Part shown: positions 1 through 6,742 of the stretch, piece after piece
Layout: each line of letters opens with the position of its first letter
Position numbering within the stretch: the stretch's first letter is position 1
Assembly (NCBI GenBank): GCA_028293005.1
Contig: JAQGLH010000401.1
Coordinates: 1-9,262, forward strand
Direction: 5' to 3'
Source of the DNA: Alphaproteobacteria bacterium
Lineage (GTDB): Bacteria; Pseudomonadota; Alphaproteobacteria; Sphingomonadales; Sphingomonadaceae
Length of the DNA stretch: 9,262 bases
The notes under the pieces: generated by a model
The model's database searches: none
The model's input: the letters and a program-made list of their open reading frames with translations, nothing else
Told to the model about the DNA's origin: nothing
Made by a program: the position numbers and the translations under genes

Positions 1-2238
1 GGTCGCCGGCTCAGAGCGCTCGAGCGGCAGGTGCGGCGCTCCTCTTACGGCCCAACGACGCAGTCGCTGATCGACGAAGCGCGGCGCCGCGGCATTCCGG
101 TGATGCGCCTCAACGAGCAGAGCCTCGTCCAGCTCGGCCACGGCAGGCATCAGCAGCGTATCCGCGCCAGCATCACCGGCAACAGCTCGCTGGTCGCCGT
201 CGAGCTCGCTGGGGACAAGGATCTCACCAAGAAGATGCTCGACCAGTCGGGTGTCCCGGTTCCCCGCGGCATGGTTGTTCGCGACGTCGAGGAAGCCGTT
301 CGCCAAGCCAAGAAATTGCGTTATCCGCTCGTCACAAAGCCGCTCGACGGCAACCATGGCCGCGGCGTCACGATCGGCATTGCCAATGAAGAGCAGCTCC
401 GCTTCGGCTTTGCGGCAGCAGCCGGGCACAGCCCTAGGGTAATCGTCGAACGCTATTTCGCGGGCAACGATCATCGCATCCTGGTGATCGGCGGAAAGAT
501 GGTGGCGTGCGCCGAGCGGGTGCCCGCGCATGTGATCGGTGATGGCGTTCGCACGATCGCCCAGCTGGTCGACGAGGTCAACCGGGACCCGCGCCGCGGC
601 CACGGTCATGAAAAGGTAATGACGCGCATCAAGATTGATGCACACGTCGTTGAATTCCTTCAGAGATCGAACAGGACCGTCGAAACGGTTCCGGCTGCGG
701 GCGAACAGGTCATGCTCCGCGCGACCGCCAATTTGTCGACCGGCGGCACGGCGGTCGACCGCACCGACGTCATTCACCCGGACAATGCCGAGATCGCACG
801 CCGGGCCGCGGCGATCATCGGTCTCGACGTCGCTGGCATCGACTTTATCGCGCCGGATATCCGTCGTTCGGTGCGCGAGACCGGCGGCGGGGTGATCGAG
901 GTCAATGCCGCTCCCGGTTTCCGCATGCATATCGAACCGTCCGAAGGCGCGCCGCGCGACGTCGCGCGGCCGGTGATCGACATGCTCTTCCCGCCGGGGA
1001 GTCGCAGCCGGATCCCGATCATCGCGATCACCGGCACCAATGGAAAGTCGACGACGGCCCGCATGGTCCAGCACGTCCTGCGCCAGACCGGCTGCACTGT
1101 CGGGCTGACATCGACCAGCGGCGTCTACGTCAACGACGTGCTGGTCTCTCCGGGCGACGCGACCGGTCCGCGCAGCGCGCGCATGGTGCTGCGCGATCCC
1201 AGCGTCGACGTCGCGGTGCTCGAGACGGCGCGCGGTGGGTTGCTCCGCGAAGGGCTCGCCTTCGGCAGCTCCGACATTGGAGTGATGCTCAACGTCAGCC
1301 CCGATCACCTTGGTCTTAAAGGCATCGAGACGGTTGAGGATCTCGCCAACGTCAAGTCTCTGATCGTCGAAACGGTGAAGCGCCGCGGCACCAGCGTGCT
1401 CAACGCGGACGATCCCTTGGTCGCAAGGATGGCTCGCCGCGCCGGCGGCCGCATTGCCTGGTTCTCGATGAACGGCGGCGCCGACATGCCCGATTTTTTG
1501 CGGGAGCATATCGCGGCAGGAGGCATGGCGGTCGTCCGCGAGCCGGGCGACGACGGCGGCACGATCGTCGTCTACGACGGCGGTCAACGCGAACACGTGA
1601 TGCAGGCCGCCGACATTCCGGCCACCATCCACGGCATGGCCGGCTTCAACATCGCCAACGCACTCGCCGCCACCGCCGTCTGCATCGCGCACGGCGTGCC
1701 GATCCTCACATTGCGCTCCGCGCTTGCGACCTTCCAGTCGAGCTTCGAGCAGAACCCGGGGCGGCTTAACGTCCACGATGCGCATGGCTTCCGCGTCATC
1801 GTCGATTATGCGCACAACCCCGCCGGCTTGAACGCGGTCGGCGAATTGGTGAACGGGCTGCGCCACCGCTACCGGCGCTGCATGGCGACGATCTCTATCC
1901 CGGGCGACCGCAGGGACGAGGACATTTTCGAAATGGGCCGGATCGCGGCCGGTATTTTCGACGAGCTCTTCTTCCGCGAGGATCCGAGCACGCGCGGCAG
2001 ACCGCGCGGAGAGATCATGAACCTGCTCTTCGAGGGTGCGGTTGCGGCCGGCTTCGATCCGGCGCGCGTCCATTTGATCGCCGGCGAGCCGGAAGCGACC
2101 CAGGCGAGCCTCGAAGACGCAAGGCCGGGCGACCTGCTGATCATCACGCCAACCGACGTGACTGCGGCCTGGCGGCAGGTGCTTGCCTTCAGCAATCATT
2201 ATCGCGCGCTCGACAATCATCTCCTCGCGGCCGAATGA
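1..2238 (+). CDS. cphA: Cyanophycin synthetase, 5' end outside window
   Basis: This cytoplasmic enzyme builds cyanophycin, a poly-aspartate backbone with arginine on each side-chain carboxyl, using ATP for every Asp and Arg added. The frame is open from base 1, so the GTG at 31 is not the start. Against the usual 870-900 residues, roughly 145 N-terminal residues are missing. Numbering from base 1, an ATP-grasp domain runs from about residue 75 to 325, with the glycine loop KPLDGNHGRGV near 113 and the metal-binding pair E300/N302 in VIEVNAAPG. A Mur-ligase-like domain follows, with the P-loop GTNGKSTTARM (K349) and the late motif DYAHNP at 602-607. The family assigns Asp addition to ATP-grasp and Arg addition to the Mur part. 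The stop overlaps the ATG of a short frame (ATGA) leading to cphB, so joint transcription is likely. All key motifs look intact. Confidence 0.95.
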   Translation, partial: GRRLRALERQVRRSSYGPTTQSLIDEARRRGIPVMRLNEQSLVQLGHGRHQQRIRASITGNSSLVAVELAGDKDLTKKMLDQSGVPVPRGMVVRDVEEAVRQAKKLRYPLVTKPLDGNHGRGVTIGIANEEQLRFGFAAAAGHSPRVIVERYFAGNDHRILVIGGKMVACAERVPAHVIGDGVRTIAQLVDEVNRDPRRGHGHEKVMTRIKIDAHVVEFLQRSNRTVETVPAAGEQVMLRATANLSTGGTAVDRTDVIHPDNAEIARRAAAIIGLDVAGIDFIAPDIRRSVRETGGGVIEVNAAPGFRMHIEPSEGAPRDVARPVIDMLFPPGSRSRIPIIAITGTNGKSTTARMVQHVLRQTGCTVGLTSTSGVYVNDVLVSPGDATGPRSARMVLRDPSVDVAVLETARGGLLREGLAFGSSDIGVMLNVSPDHLGLKGIETVEDLANVKSLIVETVKRRGTSVLNADDPLVARMARRAGGRIAWFSMNGGADMPDFLREHIAAGGMAVVREPGDDGGTIVVYDGGQREHVMQAADIPATIHGMAGFNIANALAATAVCIAHGVPILTLRSALATFQSSFEQNPGRLNVHDAHGFRVIVDYAHNPAGLNAVGELVNGLRHRYRRCMATISIPGDRRDEDIFEMGRIAAGIFDELFFREDPSTRGRPRGEIMNLLFEGAVAAGFDPARVHLIAGEPEATQASLEDARPGDLLIITPTDVTAAWRQVLAFSNHYRALDNHLLAAE

Positions 2239-2306
2239 CCAACGCCGCGAACAGCAACGCTGCGAACACCAACGCTGTGAACATTGGTGCCGGCGTCGGC
2301 TGGTGA
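2235..2306 (+). CDS. Possible 23-residue Asn/Ala-rich leader peptide
   Basis: This short frame starts at an ATG that shares bases with the cphA stop (ATGA) and ends in TGATG, where the next short frame begins. After Met-Thr it reads NAANS-NAANT-NAVNI and ends GAGVGW. The pentapeptides come from a 15-bp tandem repeat. No Shine-Dalgarno sequence precedes it, so it could be translated only by ribosomes finishing cphA. It resembles no family I know. In DNA this GC-rich, a frame of 23 codons can arise by chance, so this is a candidate and not an established gene. Confidence 0.25.
   Translation: MTNAANSNAANTNAVNIGAGVGW
2240..2284 (+). repeat. Three 15-bp tandem repeats after cphA
   Basis: Three head-to-tail copies occupy 2240-2254, 2255-2269 and 2270-2284, with consensus CAACGCTGCGAACA plus a variable last base. 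Copies 1 and 2 differ at two positions, copies 2 and 3 at two. The length is a multiple of three, so any frame across it is kept and yields a pentapeptide repeat. It starts two bases after the cphA stop. Confidence 0.85.
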
Positions 2307-2333
2307 TGCCGCTCGATCTTGCCGATGGCACCA
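2285..2333 (+). other. Possible stem-loop between cphA and cphB
   Basis: TGGTGCC (2285-2291) is a perfect inverted match to GGCACCA (2327-2333), and a GGC/GCC pair (2292-2294 with 2321-2323) could extend it after a 3-base bulge. The loop is long and no T-run follows, so an intrinsic terminator is unlikely. An mRNA structure tuning cphB expression is possible but unproven. Confidence 0.25.
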
Positions 2334-2416
2334 TTTCCGCCCTTCTTCCGTTGCTGTCGGAGCGGCAGCCACGCCGGCGACCGGCATGTAGAAAGATGAC
2401 ATCGAGCGATGAGTGA
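2306..2416 (+). CDS. Possible 36-residue linking frame before cphB
   Basis: The ATG shares its A with the stop of the preceding short frame (TGATG), and the frame ends 8 nt inside cphB. It begins MPLDLADGTISALLPLL and then turns Arg/Pro-rich. It would let ribosomes move from cphA through two short frames to cphB, whose own ribosome binding site is weak. No family resemblance is recognised. The Arg/Pro-rich second half looks like ordinary GC-rich non-coding translation, so chance remains the likelier explanation. Confidence 0.2.
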   Translation: MPLDLADGTISALLPLLSERQPRRRPACRKMTSSDE

Positions 2417-3224
2417 GCAAAGCAAGCGGCGCGGGCCGCTGATCGTGATCGGCGGCCACGAAGACCGTGATCCGCGCGGAGACCGCAAGATCCTGCGCGA
2501 GGTCGCGCGTCACGTGCGCGGCGGCAAGCTCGTCCTCGCGACCGTCGCGAGCCACGAGCCCGAAGGCTATTACGAAGAATATCGAAAGGCGTTCGTCGAT
2601 CTCGACATCGGGGAACTGGTCGAGGTCTATGTCGCGGAACGCTCGGAAACCAACGCCGGCGAGACGCTTGCGAAGCTCGAGGGCGCCGCCGGGATTTTCT
2701 TCTCGGGCGGCGATCAGCTGCGCATCACCAGCCAGATCGGCGACACCCAGGTCGAGGACAGGATACGCGAAATCTGGGAGCAAGGCGGCGTCATTGCGGG
2801 AACCTCGGCAGGCGCCTCGGTGATGAGCGAAACGATGCTTGTCAAAGGCACCAGCGCCGAGACCCACCGCATCGGCGACCTTCATATGGCACCGGGTCTC
2901 GGCCTCATCCGCGACGTCATTATCGATCAGCATTTCGCCGAGCGCGGCCGCTTCGGCCGCCTGCTGGGCGCGGTCGCCCACAATCCGCGCGTGCTCGGCA
3001 TCGGCATCGACGAGGACACAGCGGCGATCGTCGACGGCGACCGCTTCACTGTGATCGGCAGCGGGGCGGTCTATGTCGTTGACGGCGAAGACGTCACACA
3101 CAGCAATGTCGCGGAAGCCAGTCCCGAACGAGTCCTCTCGATGCACGACGTGTGCGTGCACGTGCTTGCGTCCGGCGACGGCTTCGAGCTGAAGAAAAGA
3201 CGGCCGGTTCCTGCCGGGAGCTGA
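2409..3224 (+). CDS. cphB: Cyanophycinase (peptidase family S51)
   Basis: This serine peptidase-like exo-hydrolase cuts cyanophycin into beta-Asp-Arg dipeptides, reversing storage by the synthetase upstream. The 271 residues match the usual length. The nucleophile lies in GTSAGAS (S133). H175 in DQHFAERGRFGRLLG and E202 in GIDEDTAA sit one residue from the Ser132-His174-Glu201 triad I recall for the Synechocystis enzyme. FFSGGDQLRI (98-107) is the other family hallmark. No signal peptide is present, which fits cytoplasmic cyanophycin. The ATG at 2409 gives the family-typical N-terminus, with the first strand GPLIVIGG at residues 9-16. Only a poor GAAAG stands about 13 nt upstream, so translation may lean on coupling from cphA. 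It lies 170 nt after cphA on the same strand, probably as one operon. Confidence 0.94.
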   Translation: MSEQSKRRGPLIVIGGHEDRDPRGDRKILREVARHVRGGKLVLATVASHEPEGYYEEYRKAFVDLDIGELVEVYVAERSETNAGETLAKLEGAAGIFFSGGDQLRITSQIGDTQVEDRIREIWEQGGVIAGTSAGASVMSETMLVKGTSAETHRIGDLHMAPGLGLIRDVIIDQHFAERGRFGRLLGAVAHNPRVLGIGIDEDTAAIVDGDRFTVIGSGAVYVVDGEDVTHSNVAEASPERVLSMHDVCVHVLASGDGFELKKRRPVPAGS

Positions 3225-3259
3225 CGAGGTGGGATGATATCGCCGAAGCCTGCGTCGCC

Positions 3260-3295
3260 GCTCCGGTCGCTCCGGTCGCTCCGGTCGCTCCAGCC
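3260..3295 (+). repeat. 9-bp tandem repeat in cphB-kinase spacer
   Basis: GCTCCGGTC is repeated perfectly three times (3260-3286), followed by a diverged fourth copy GCTCCAGCC (3287-3295). It lies 36 bp after the cphB stop in the 263-bp spacer that runs to the kinase start. In the kinase frame it would read Ala-Pro-Val repeats, but that extension has no other sign of being protein. I saw no clear terminator in the spacer. The best promoter-like pair is TTGGTG-17 bp-TTTAGC (3410-3438), which is weak. Confidence 0.8.
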
Positions 3296-3487
3296 GCTGC
3301 CGCCAGCGCCCGGATCGGTGATTTTGGTCGTTCAATCAGGCGCTTTGGTCACCGCCGCATGGCGTTGCCCGCTGCTCGGCGGTCATCTGGCGTCTCAACG
3401 AAGCGATATTTGGTGTTGATGGCGAGTGACAGTTTAGCGGCTTTCGGGCAGAAATTGCGCCCTCAACGACGAGGGGCCGTCGCGTTC

Positions 3488-4582
3488 ATGCCATCCGCCA
3501 AGTCAGACGCGCGCTGGGGCGACGCTTTGTTTCTCACCGTCGCTTTGTGGCTCTTCATCGTCCTGATCTTCCTGCCGGGCATCATTGTGCGCCATTCGGG
3601 GGACGGGTGGTTCAGCATATTCCTCGATGCCTCGACGGTTGTCGTGTCGATGAGCCTTGGCCTGTTCGTCTTCGCCGTGTTTCGCGCAACGCTCGAATGG
3701 CCGACCCAATTGCGCATCTTCACGCTCGCAACCGCGGTCTTCTCGGTCGCGGTCGCGCACGCTTCGTTCGATCTCCTCTACACGGCCTGGGTGGCGCAGA
3801 ATGTCGAGGCGTCGTGGTTCGACGTGCCGATCAACTTCTCGCGCGGCTATGAGGCCGCTTTCCGCTACCTGCTCGTATTCGCGGTCAATCTCGCTTTGTT
3901 CCAGATGGCGTTCACGCGGCGCAGCTCGACGCGAAGCCAGCGCCAGCTCGCCGATGCCCGCTCGGCGGCGCAGCAGGCGCAGCTCCAGGCGCTGCGCTAC
4001 CAGCTCAATCCCCATTTCCTGTTCAACACTTTGAACTCGATCTCGTCGCTGATCGTCACGCGCCGCAACGAGGACGCCGAGGAGATGACGAGCAAGCTGT
4101 CGAGCTTCCTGCGTTCGTCGCTGACCTGCGACCCAACCGGGCTGGTGCCGCTCGAGGAGGAGCTTGCGCTGATCGAGGAATATCTCGACATCGAAGGCGT
4201 CCGCTTCGGCAAGCGCCTGATCGTCAGTATTGGCTGCCAGCCCGAGGCCGGAGCCGCGCTGATCCCGAGCTTCCTCGTGCAGCCCTTGGTCGAGAATGCG
4301 ATCAAACATGGCGTGGCGCGATCGCGCGAGCCCGTCACGGTCAGGATCAACGCTACGCTCGAAGCCCATCTGCTCTGCATCACCGTCGAGAATGACAGCG
4401 TTCCGGCCGAAACCGGCATCTCGGGCGGGACCGGCGCCTCGGGGGGGACCGGCGTCGGGCTGGTGAACGTGCGGCAAAGGCTCAAGGCGGTGTTCGGCGA
4501 CGCCGCCAGCCTCACCACCCAGGCCAACGGCAGCCTCTATATCGCGACGATCTGCATTCCCGACGTCCAGGAAAGCGACTGA
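3488..4582 (+). CDS. LytS-type sensor histidine kinase
   Basis: This inner-membrane histidine kinase autophosphorylates on a His and passes the phosphate to the LytTR regulator encoded next. Four hydrophobic helices (about 12-34, 44-66, 76-98, 122-143) lead into a short Gln/Ala-rich linker and the His_kinase domain of the LytS/YehU class. The phospho-acceptor is H176 in NPHFLFNTLNSIS. The N-box is LVQPLVENAIKHGV (N270) and the ATP-lid glycine box is GTGVGLVNVRQRL. Two oddities are an 18-bp in-frame duplication giving SGGTGA-SGGTGV (312-323), and ENDS where many relatives have a glycine after ND. ATG 3488 is chosen because GAGGGG lies 11 nt upstream and the first helix follows directly. In-frame ATGs at 3419 and 3359 are possible but have poorer binding sites. 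The short periplasmic loops give no hint of the signal. Confidence 0.88.
   Translation: MPSAKSDARWGDALFLTVALWLFIVLIFLPGIIVRHSGDGWFSIFLDASTVVVSMSLGLFVFAVFRATLEWPTQLRIFTLATAVFSVAVAHASFDLLYTAWVAQNVEASWFDVPINFSRGYEAAFRYLLVFAVNLALFQMAFTRRSSTRSQRQLADARSAAQQAQLQALRYQLNPHFLFNTLNSISSLIVTRRNEDAEEMTSKLSSFLRSSLTCDPTGLVPLEEELALIEEYLDIEGVRFGKRLIVSIGCQPEAGAALIPSFLVQPLVENAIKHGVARSREPVTVRINATLEAHLLCITVENDSVPAETGISGGTGASGGTGVGLVNVRQRLKAVFGDAASLTTQANGSLYIATICIPDVQESD
4421..4456 (+). repeat. 18-bp tandem duplication inside kinase ATP lid
   Basis: The units at 4421-4438 and 4439-4456 differ at two of 18 bases and encode SGGTGA and SGGTGV. The second unit contains a run of seven G (4441-4447), a typical slippage site. 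The duplication keeps frame and adds six residues to the glycine-rich lid of the kinase. Confidence 0.85.
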
Positions 4583-4668
4583 CCCCCTCGTCCGGCTTCA
4601 GCAATGGCTGCAGCTTGAACAATGGATGGCGGCGGCGCAAAACATCCGCAAAGGCAAAGGGGGATAAA

Positions 4669-5433
4669 ATGCGCGTGCTGCTCGTGGACGACGAGGATCT
4701 TGCCCTCGATCGGCTGCGGACATTCTTTGCCGATATCGAGGGGGCGGAGGTCGTCGGCCAGGCGCAAGACGGCGACGAAGCTCTCGCCGAGATCGAGCGG
4801 CTGAAGCCGGATCTCGTGCTGCTCGACATTCAGATGCCTGGGCGCAACGGACTTCGCGCGGCGGCCGATATCAAGGTCGAGCCGAGGCCGGAGCTGGTCT
4901 TCGTCACCGCGCACGAACATTATGCGCCCGACGCGTTCGACGTCGATGCGGCCGACTATCTGCTCAAGCCGGTGCGGTTCGACCGGCTGCGCCAGGCGGT
5001 CGAGCGCGCCCGTCGCCGCCGAACGCTGCGCGAGCAGGCGGCACGCGCCGGCGTGCTCGCTGAGGAAGTCGCAACGCTACGCAGCAGCGGCGCGCCCGGG
5101 CTCGAGGATGGCGGCTTTTGGGTACCGGAGCGGCACGGCCAGCGGCGCGTTCCGCTCGAAGCGATCGACTGGATCGAGGCGGCGCGCGATTATGTGCTGC
5201 TGCACACCGACGTGCGCAGCCATCTGCTGCGCATCACGATGGCGGCGCTCGAGGATAAATTGACGGGATCGGCGCTGCTGCGCGTGCACCGCTCGGCATT
5301 CGTCCGGCCGGACAAGGTCGCGGAGGTACGCCGCGCCAATCGCTCGCTCGCGCTCGTCCTCGCCGATGGCGCGACCGTGCAGGTGGGGCCAAGCTATGCT
5401 GCGGCTGTGAAGGCCGCGCTCGCGCTCGATTGA
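4669..5433 (+). CDS. LytTR-family response regulator
   Basis: This DNA-binding transcription regulator is probably phosphorylated by the kinase encoded 86 nt upstream. Residues 1-118 form a receiver domain with the acidic pair D7/D8, phospho-acceptor D53 in LLDIQMPG, T80 and K100 (LLKPV). A charged linker (about 105-140) leads to a LytTR DNA-binding domain at about 150-250, recognisable by EAIDWIEAARDYVLLHT and LLRVHRSAFVRPDKV. The total of 254 residues is normal for the AlgR/LytR class. ATG 4669 is chosen because AAAGGGGG ends about six nt upstream and the receiver starts at once with MRVLLVDDED; the longer frame from TTG 4615 has no such support. Its targets are unknown. Family members often control neighbouring genes or act on the envelope, and nothing in the sequence ties it directly to the cyanophycin genes. 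Confidence 0.92.
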   Translation: MRVLLVDDEDLALDRLRTFFADIEGAEVVGQAQDGDEALAEIERLKPDLVLLDIQMPGRNGLRAAADIKVEPRPELVFVTAHEHYAPDAFDVDAADYLLKPVRFDRLRQAVERARRRRTLREQAARAGVLAEEVATLRSSGAPGLEDGGFWVPERHGQRRVPLEAIDWIEAARDYVLLHTDVRSHLLRITMAALEDKLTGSALLRVHRSAFVRPDKVAEVRRANRSLALVLADGATVQVGPSYAAAVKAALALD

Positions 5434-5465
5434 GTGACGGTCTAAACGCTCATTGCAAGACAGCC

Positions 5466-5492
5466 GCTCCCCCGCGAGGGTTGCGGAGGAGC
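5466..5492. terminator. Hairpin between convergent units, possible terminator
   Basis: GCTCCCCCGC (5466-5475) pairs with GCGGAGGAGC (5483-5492) over ten positions with one mismatch, around a 7-nt loop. It sits between the regulator gene (plus) and the small membrane protein gene (minus), where a two-way terminator would be expected. Neither side has a proper T-run, so Rho-independent function is uncertain. Confidence 0.3.
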
Positions 5493-5521
5493 ATGCTTGC
5501 CGGAAACTGTCCCGCGCGTGC

Positions 5522-5623
5522 TCAGATCATCCCCGCCGAAGAGGTGATGGCGGTGACGAGCAACGTGCTGACGAACAGCGCGGCGACACAGGTCGAGAAG
5601 GTACGGAAAAGCGGTGCGGTCAT
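5522..5623 (-). CDS. 33-residue single-helix membrane protein
   Basis: This is a short minus-strand gene. A strong ribosome binding site, AGGGAG, stands seven nt before the ATG. The peptide begins MTAPLFRTFSTCVAALFVST and continues hydrophobic to its end at GMI. It has one Arg near the N-terminus and no other charged residue, so it would span or anchor in the inner membrane with the N-terminus inside; it could also be a bare signal-peptide-like export sequence. The function is unknown. It lies 158 nt behind the diiron protein gene on the same strand and may share its transcript or have its own promoter. The good binding site and the coherent hydrophobic profile argue against chance, but conservation was not tested. 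A much longer overlapping minus-strand frame has the same C-terminus, but the rest of it is a shadow. Confidence 0.6.
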   Translation of the reverse strand: MTAPLFRTFSTCVAALFVSTLLVTAITSSAGMI

Positions 5624-5663
5624 GTCGTATCTCCCTGGGCTGAGGCCGTTTGGCCGATGAGTG

Positions 5664-5675
5664 TGCCCTAGGGCA
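5664..5675. promoter_or_regulatory. 12-bp perfect palindrome upstream of small gene
   Basis: TGCCCTAGGGCA is a perfect 12-bp palindrome 40 bp upstream of the small membrane protein start, and a GGCC-GTTT-GGCC mini-hairpin lies between them (5644-5655). The placement suits an operator or a structured leader. No -35/-10 pair is obvious, so the role is a guess. Confidence 0.25.
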
Positions 5676-5781
5676 GAGGTGCCGTAGGCGCTGTCGAGCT
5701 GCGACCGAATCCTGCTGGAGATCGACCGGGGTGCACCGGAGCGACGAAGCTGCGCTCGGGCGCGATGAATCTTCGCGGGAG

Positions 5782-6705
5782 TTAGCCGACCGACGAGGCG
5801 CTGCGTGCCACGCCCAAGGCTGCGCGGTAGCGCTGGAAGCAGCGCGCGCCGCAGGTGAGCCGGATCAGCGCGCCCTCGGCCATCGCGGTGGCGCGGCGAG
5901 GATCTTCCTCGACCAGCGGCACCAGCGCCTCCCGGTTCCAATCCTGGCTGTGCTTGACGTCGAGCAGCGCATGCAGGTCGAAATAGCGCCGTTCGCGGTC
6001 TGACAGGCCAAGCCGTCGCAGCCCCGCCGCGGTGCTCGCCGAGCGGCCGGGGGCGGTGAGCTCGATCACCCCAAGCGCGCCGACCGAGTGCCACGTATAG
6101 CGCCGGTTGGTCGCCATTGCCGTCATCGCATTGGCGAGGGCCAGGCTTTCCCAGACCGTGGTGTCGATGCGAGGATCGAGGTGCAGCGCCTCGATGAGAG
6201 TCGCAAGCATCGATCCATGCACGCCGGCCGCGTTGCCGCGCCCCATCTCGTCCCAATAATTGCGCGCAAGCTCGAGCTTTGCACGTGGCGGGAGCTTGAC
6301 CTGGGTGTAAGCGACGAGATCGTCGAAGCCGGCCTCGCCGGCGGCCTCCTGCTCGAGGAACCAGCGGACGTCCTCCAGGCTCGCTTGCTCCGCGAGCCAT
6401 GGAAACAGCTGATCGCCCTGACCGGGGCCAATTTCCTTCAGTCCCTCGAACCAGCGGATGAAGCCGTCCGGATCGGTGGGGGCCGATGCCGCTTGCTCCG
6501 CTATTTCGCCGCGAAGCTGTTCGAGAAAGCTGCCCTCGAGCCGCAGCATGCGCGAGTCGCGCGCCAGCTGGGACGGCCAGTCCTCGGTCGGAAATTGCGG
6601 CGCAAGCCGCTCGTGGTTCCAATGCGCCAGTGCGCGCTGAAATCCGTCCGTCAAATAGCGCGGGACCGGCGCCACGGCCGGCTCCGCGAACGATTTGAAT
6701 GCCAT
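5782..6705 (-). CDS. Haem-oxygenase-like diiron oxidase family protein
   Basis: This soluble all-helical protein of 307 residues resembles the 'iron-containing redox enzyme' group of the haem-oxygenase-like fold, whose members bind two irons and use O2 on varied small substrates. Candidate ligands occur in family order: E153 and H163 (WDEMGRGNAAGVH), E215 (GVIELT), then H245-x3-D249-x2-H252 in HALLDVKHSQDW. The last trio has the spacing I recall for Chlamydia CADD (H-x3-D-x2-H). The substrate cannot be read from sequence. ATG 6705 is chosen over TTG 6744 because GCGGGA lies just upstream and the TTG falls within the -10 of the EcfG-like promoter. The gene is divergent from the hydrolase gene, and a small membrane protein follows on the same strand. 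The promoter class suggests induction under general stress or in stationary phase. Confidence 0.78.
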   Translation of the reverse strand: MAFKSFAEPAVAPVPRYLTDGFQRALAHWNHERLAPQFPTEDWPSQLARDSRMLRLEGSFLEQLRGEIAEQAASAPTDPDGFIRWFEGLKEIGPGQGDQLFPWLAEQASLEDVRWFLEQEAAGEAGFDDLVAYTQVKLPPRAKLELARNYWDEMGRGNAAGVHGSMLATLIEALHLDPRIDTTVWESLALANAMTAMATNRRYTWHSVGALGVIELTAPGRSASTAAGLRRLGLSDRERRYFDLHALLDVKHSQDWNREALVPLVEEDPRRATAMAEGALIRLTCGARCFQRYRAALGVARSASSVG

Positions 6706-6742
6706 TCGATGTTGTCCCGCAATGAAAATATCTCGGCGGTTC

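Noticed and set aside
2217..3335. 372-residue minus-strand open frame opposite cphB
   Set aside because: It is antisense to a gene with an intact cyanophycinase triad. Its Arg/Asp/Ala-rich content and lack of any fold signature mark it as a GC-driven shadow.
3234..3419. 61-residue frame after cphB with GAGG just upstream
   Set aside because: The binding site is too close to the ATG, and the peptide is repeat-derived Leu-Arg-Ser sequence without a recognisable pattern.
3152..3487. Longer kinase N-terminus starting inside cphB
   Set aside because: The extension is low-complexity Ala/Pro/Arg, would overlap cphB, and has no good ribosome binding site. The first membrane helix follows ATG 3488 directly.
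3503..4477. 324-residue minus-strand open frame opposite the kinase
   Set aside because: It is highly charged, without domains, and opposite clear histidine kinase motifs.
5522..6622. 366-residue minus-strand open frame
   Set aside because: Most of it is the diiron gene read in another frame. Only its last 33 codons, with their own ribosome binding site, look real and are listed separately.
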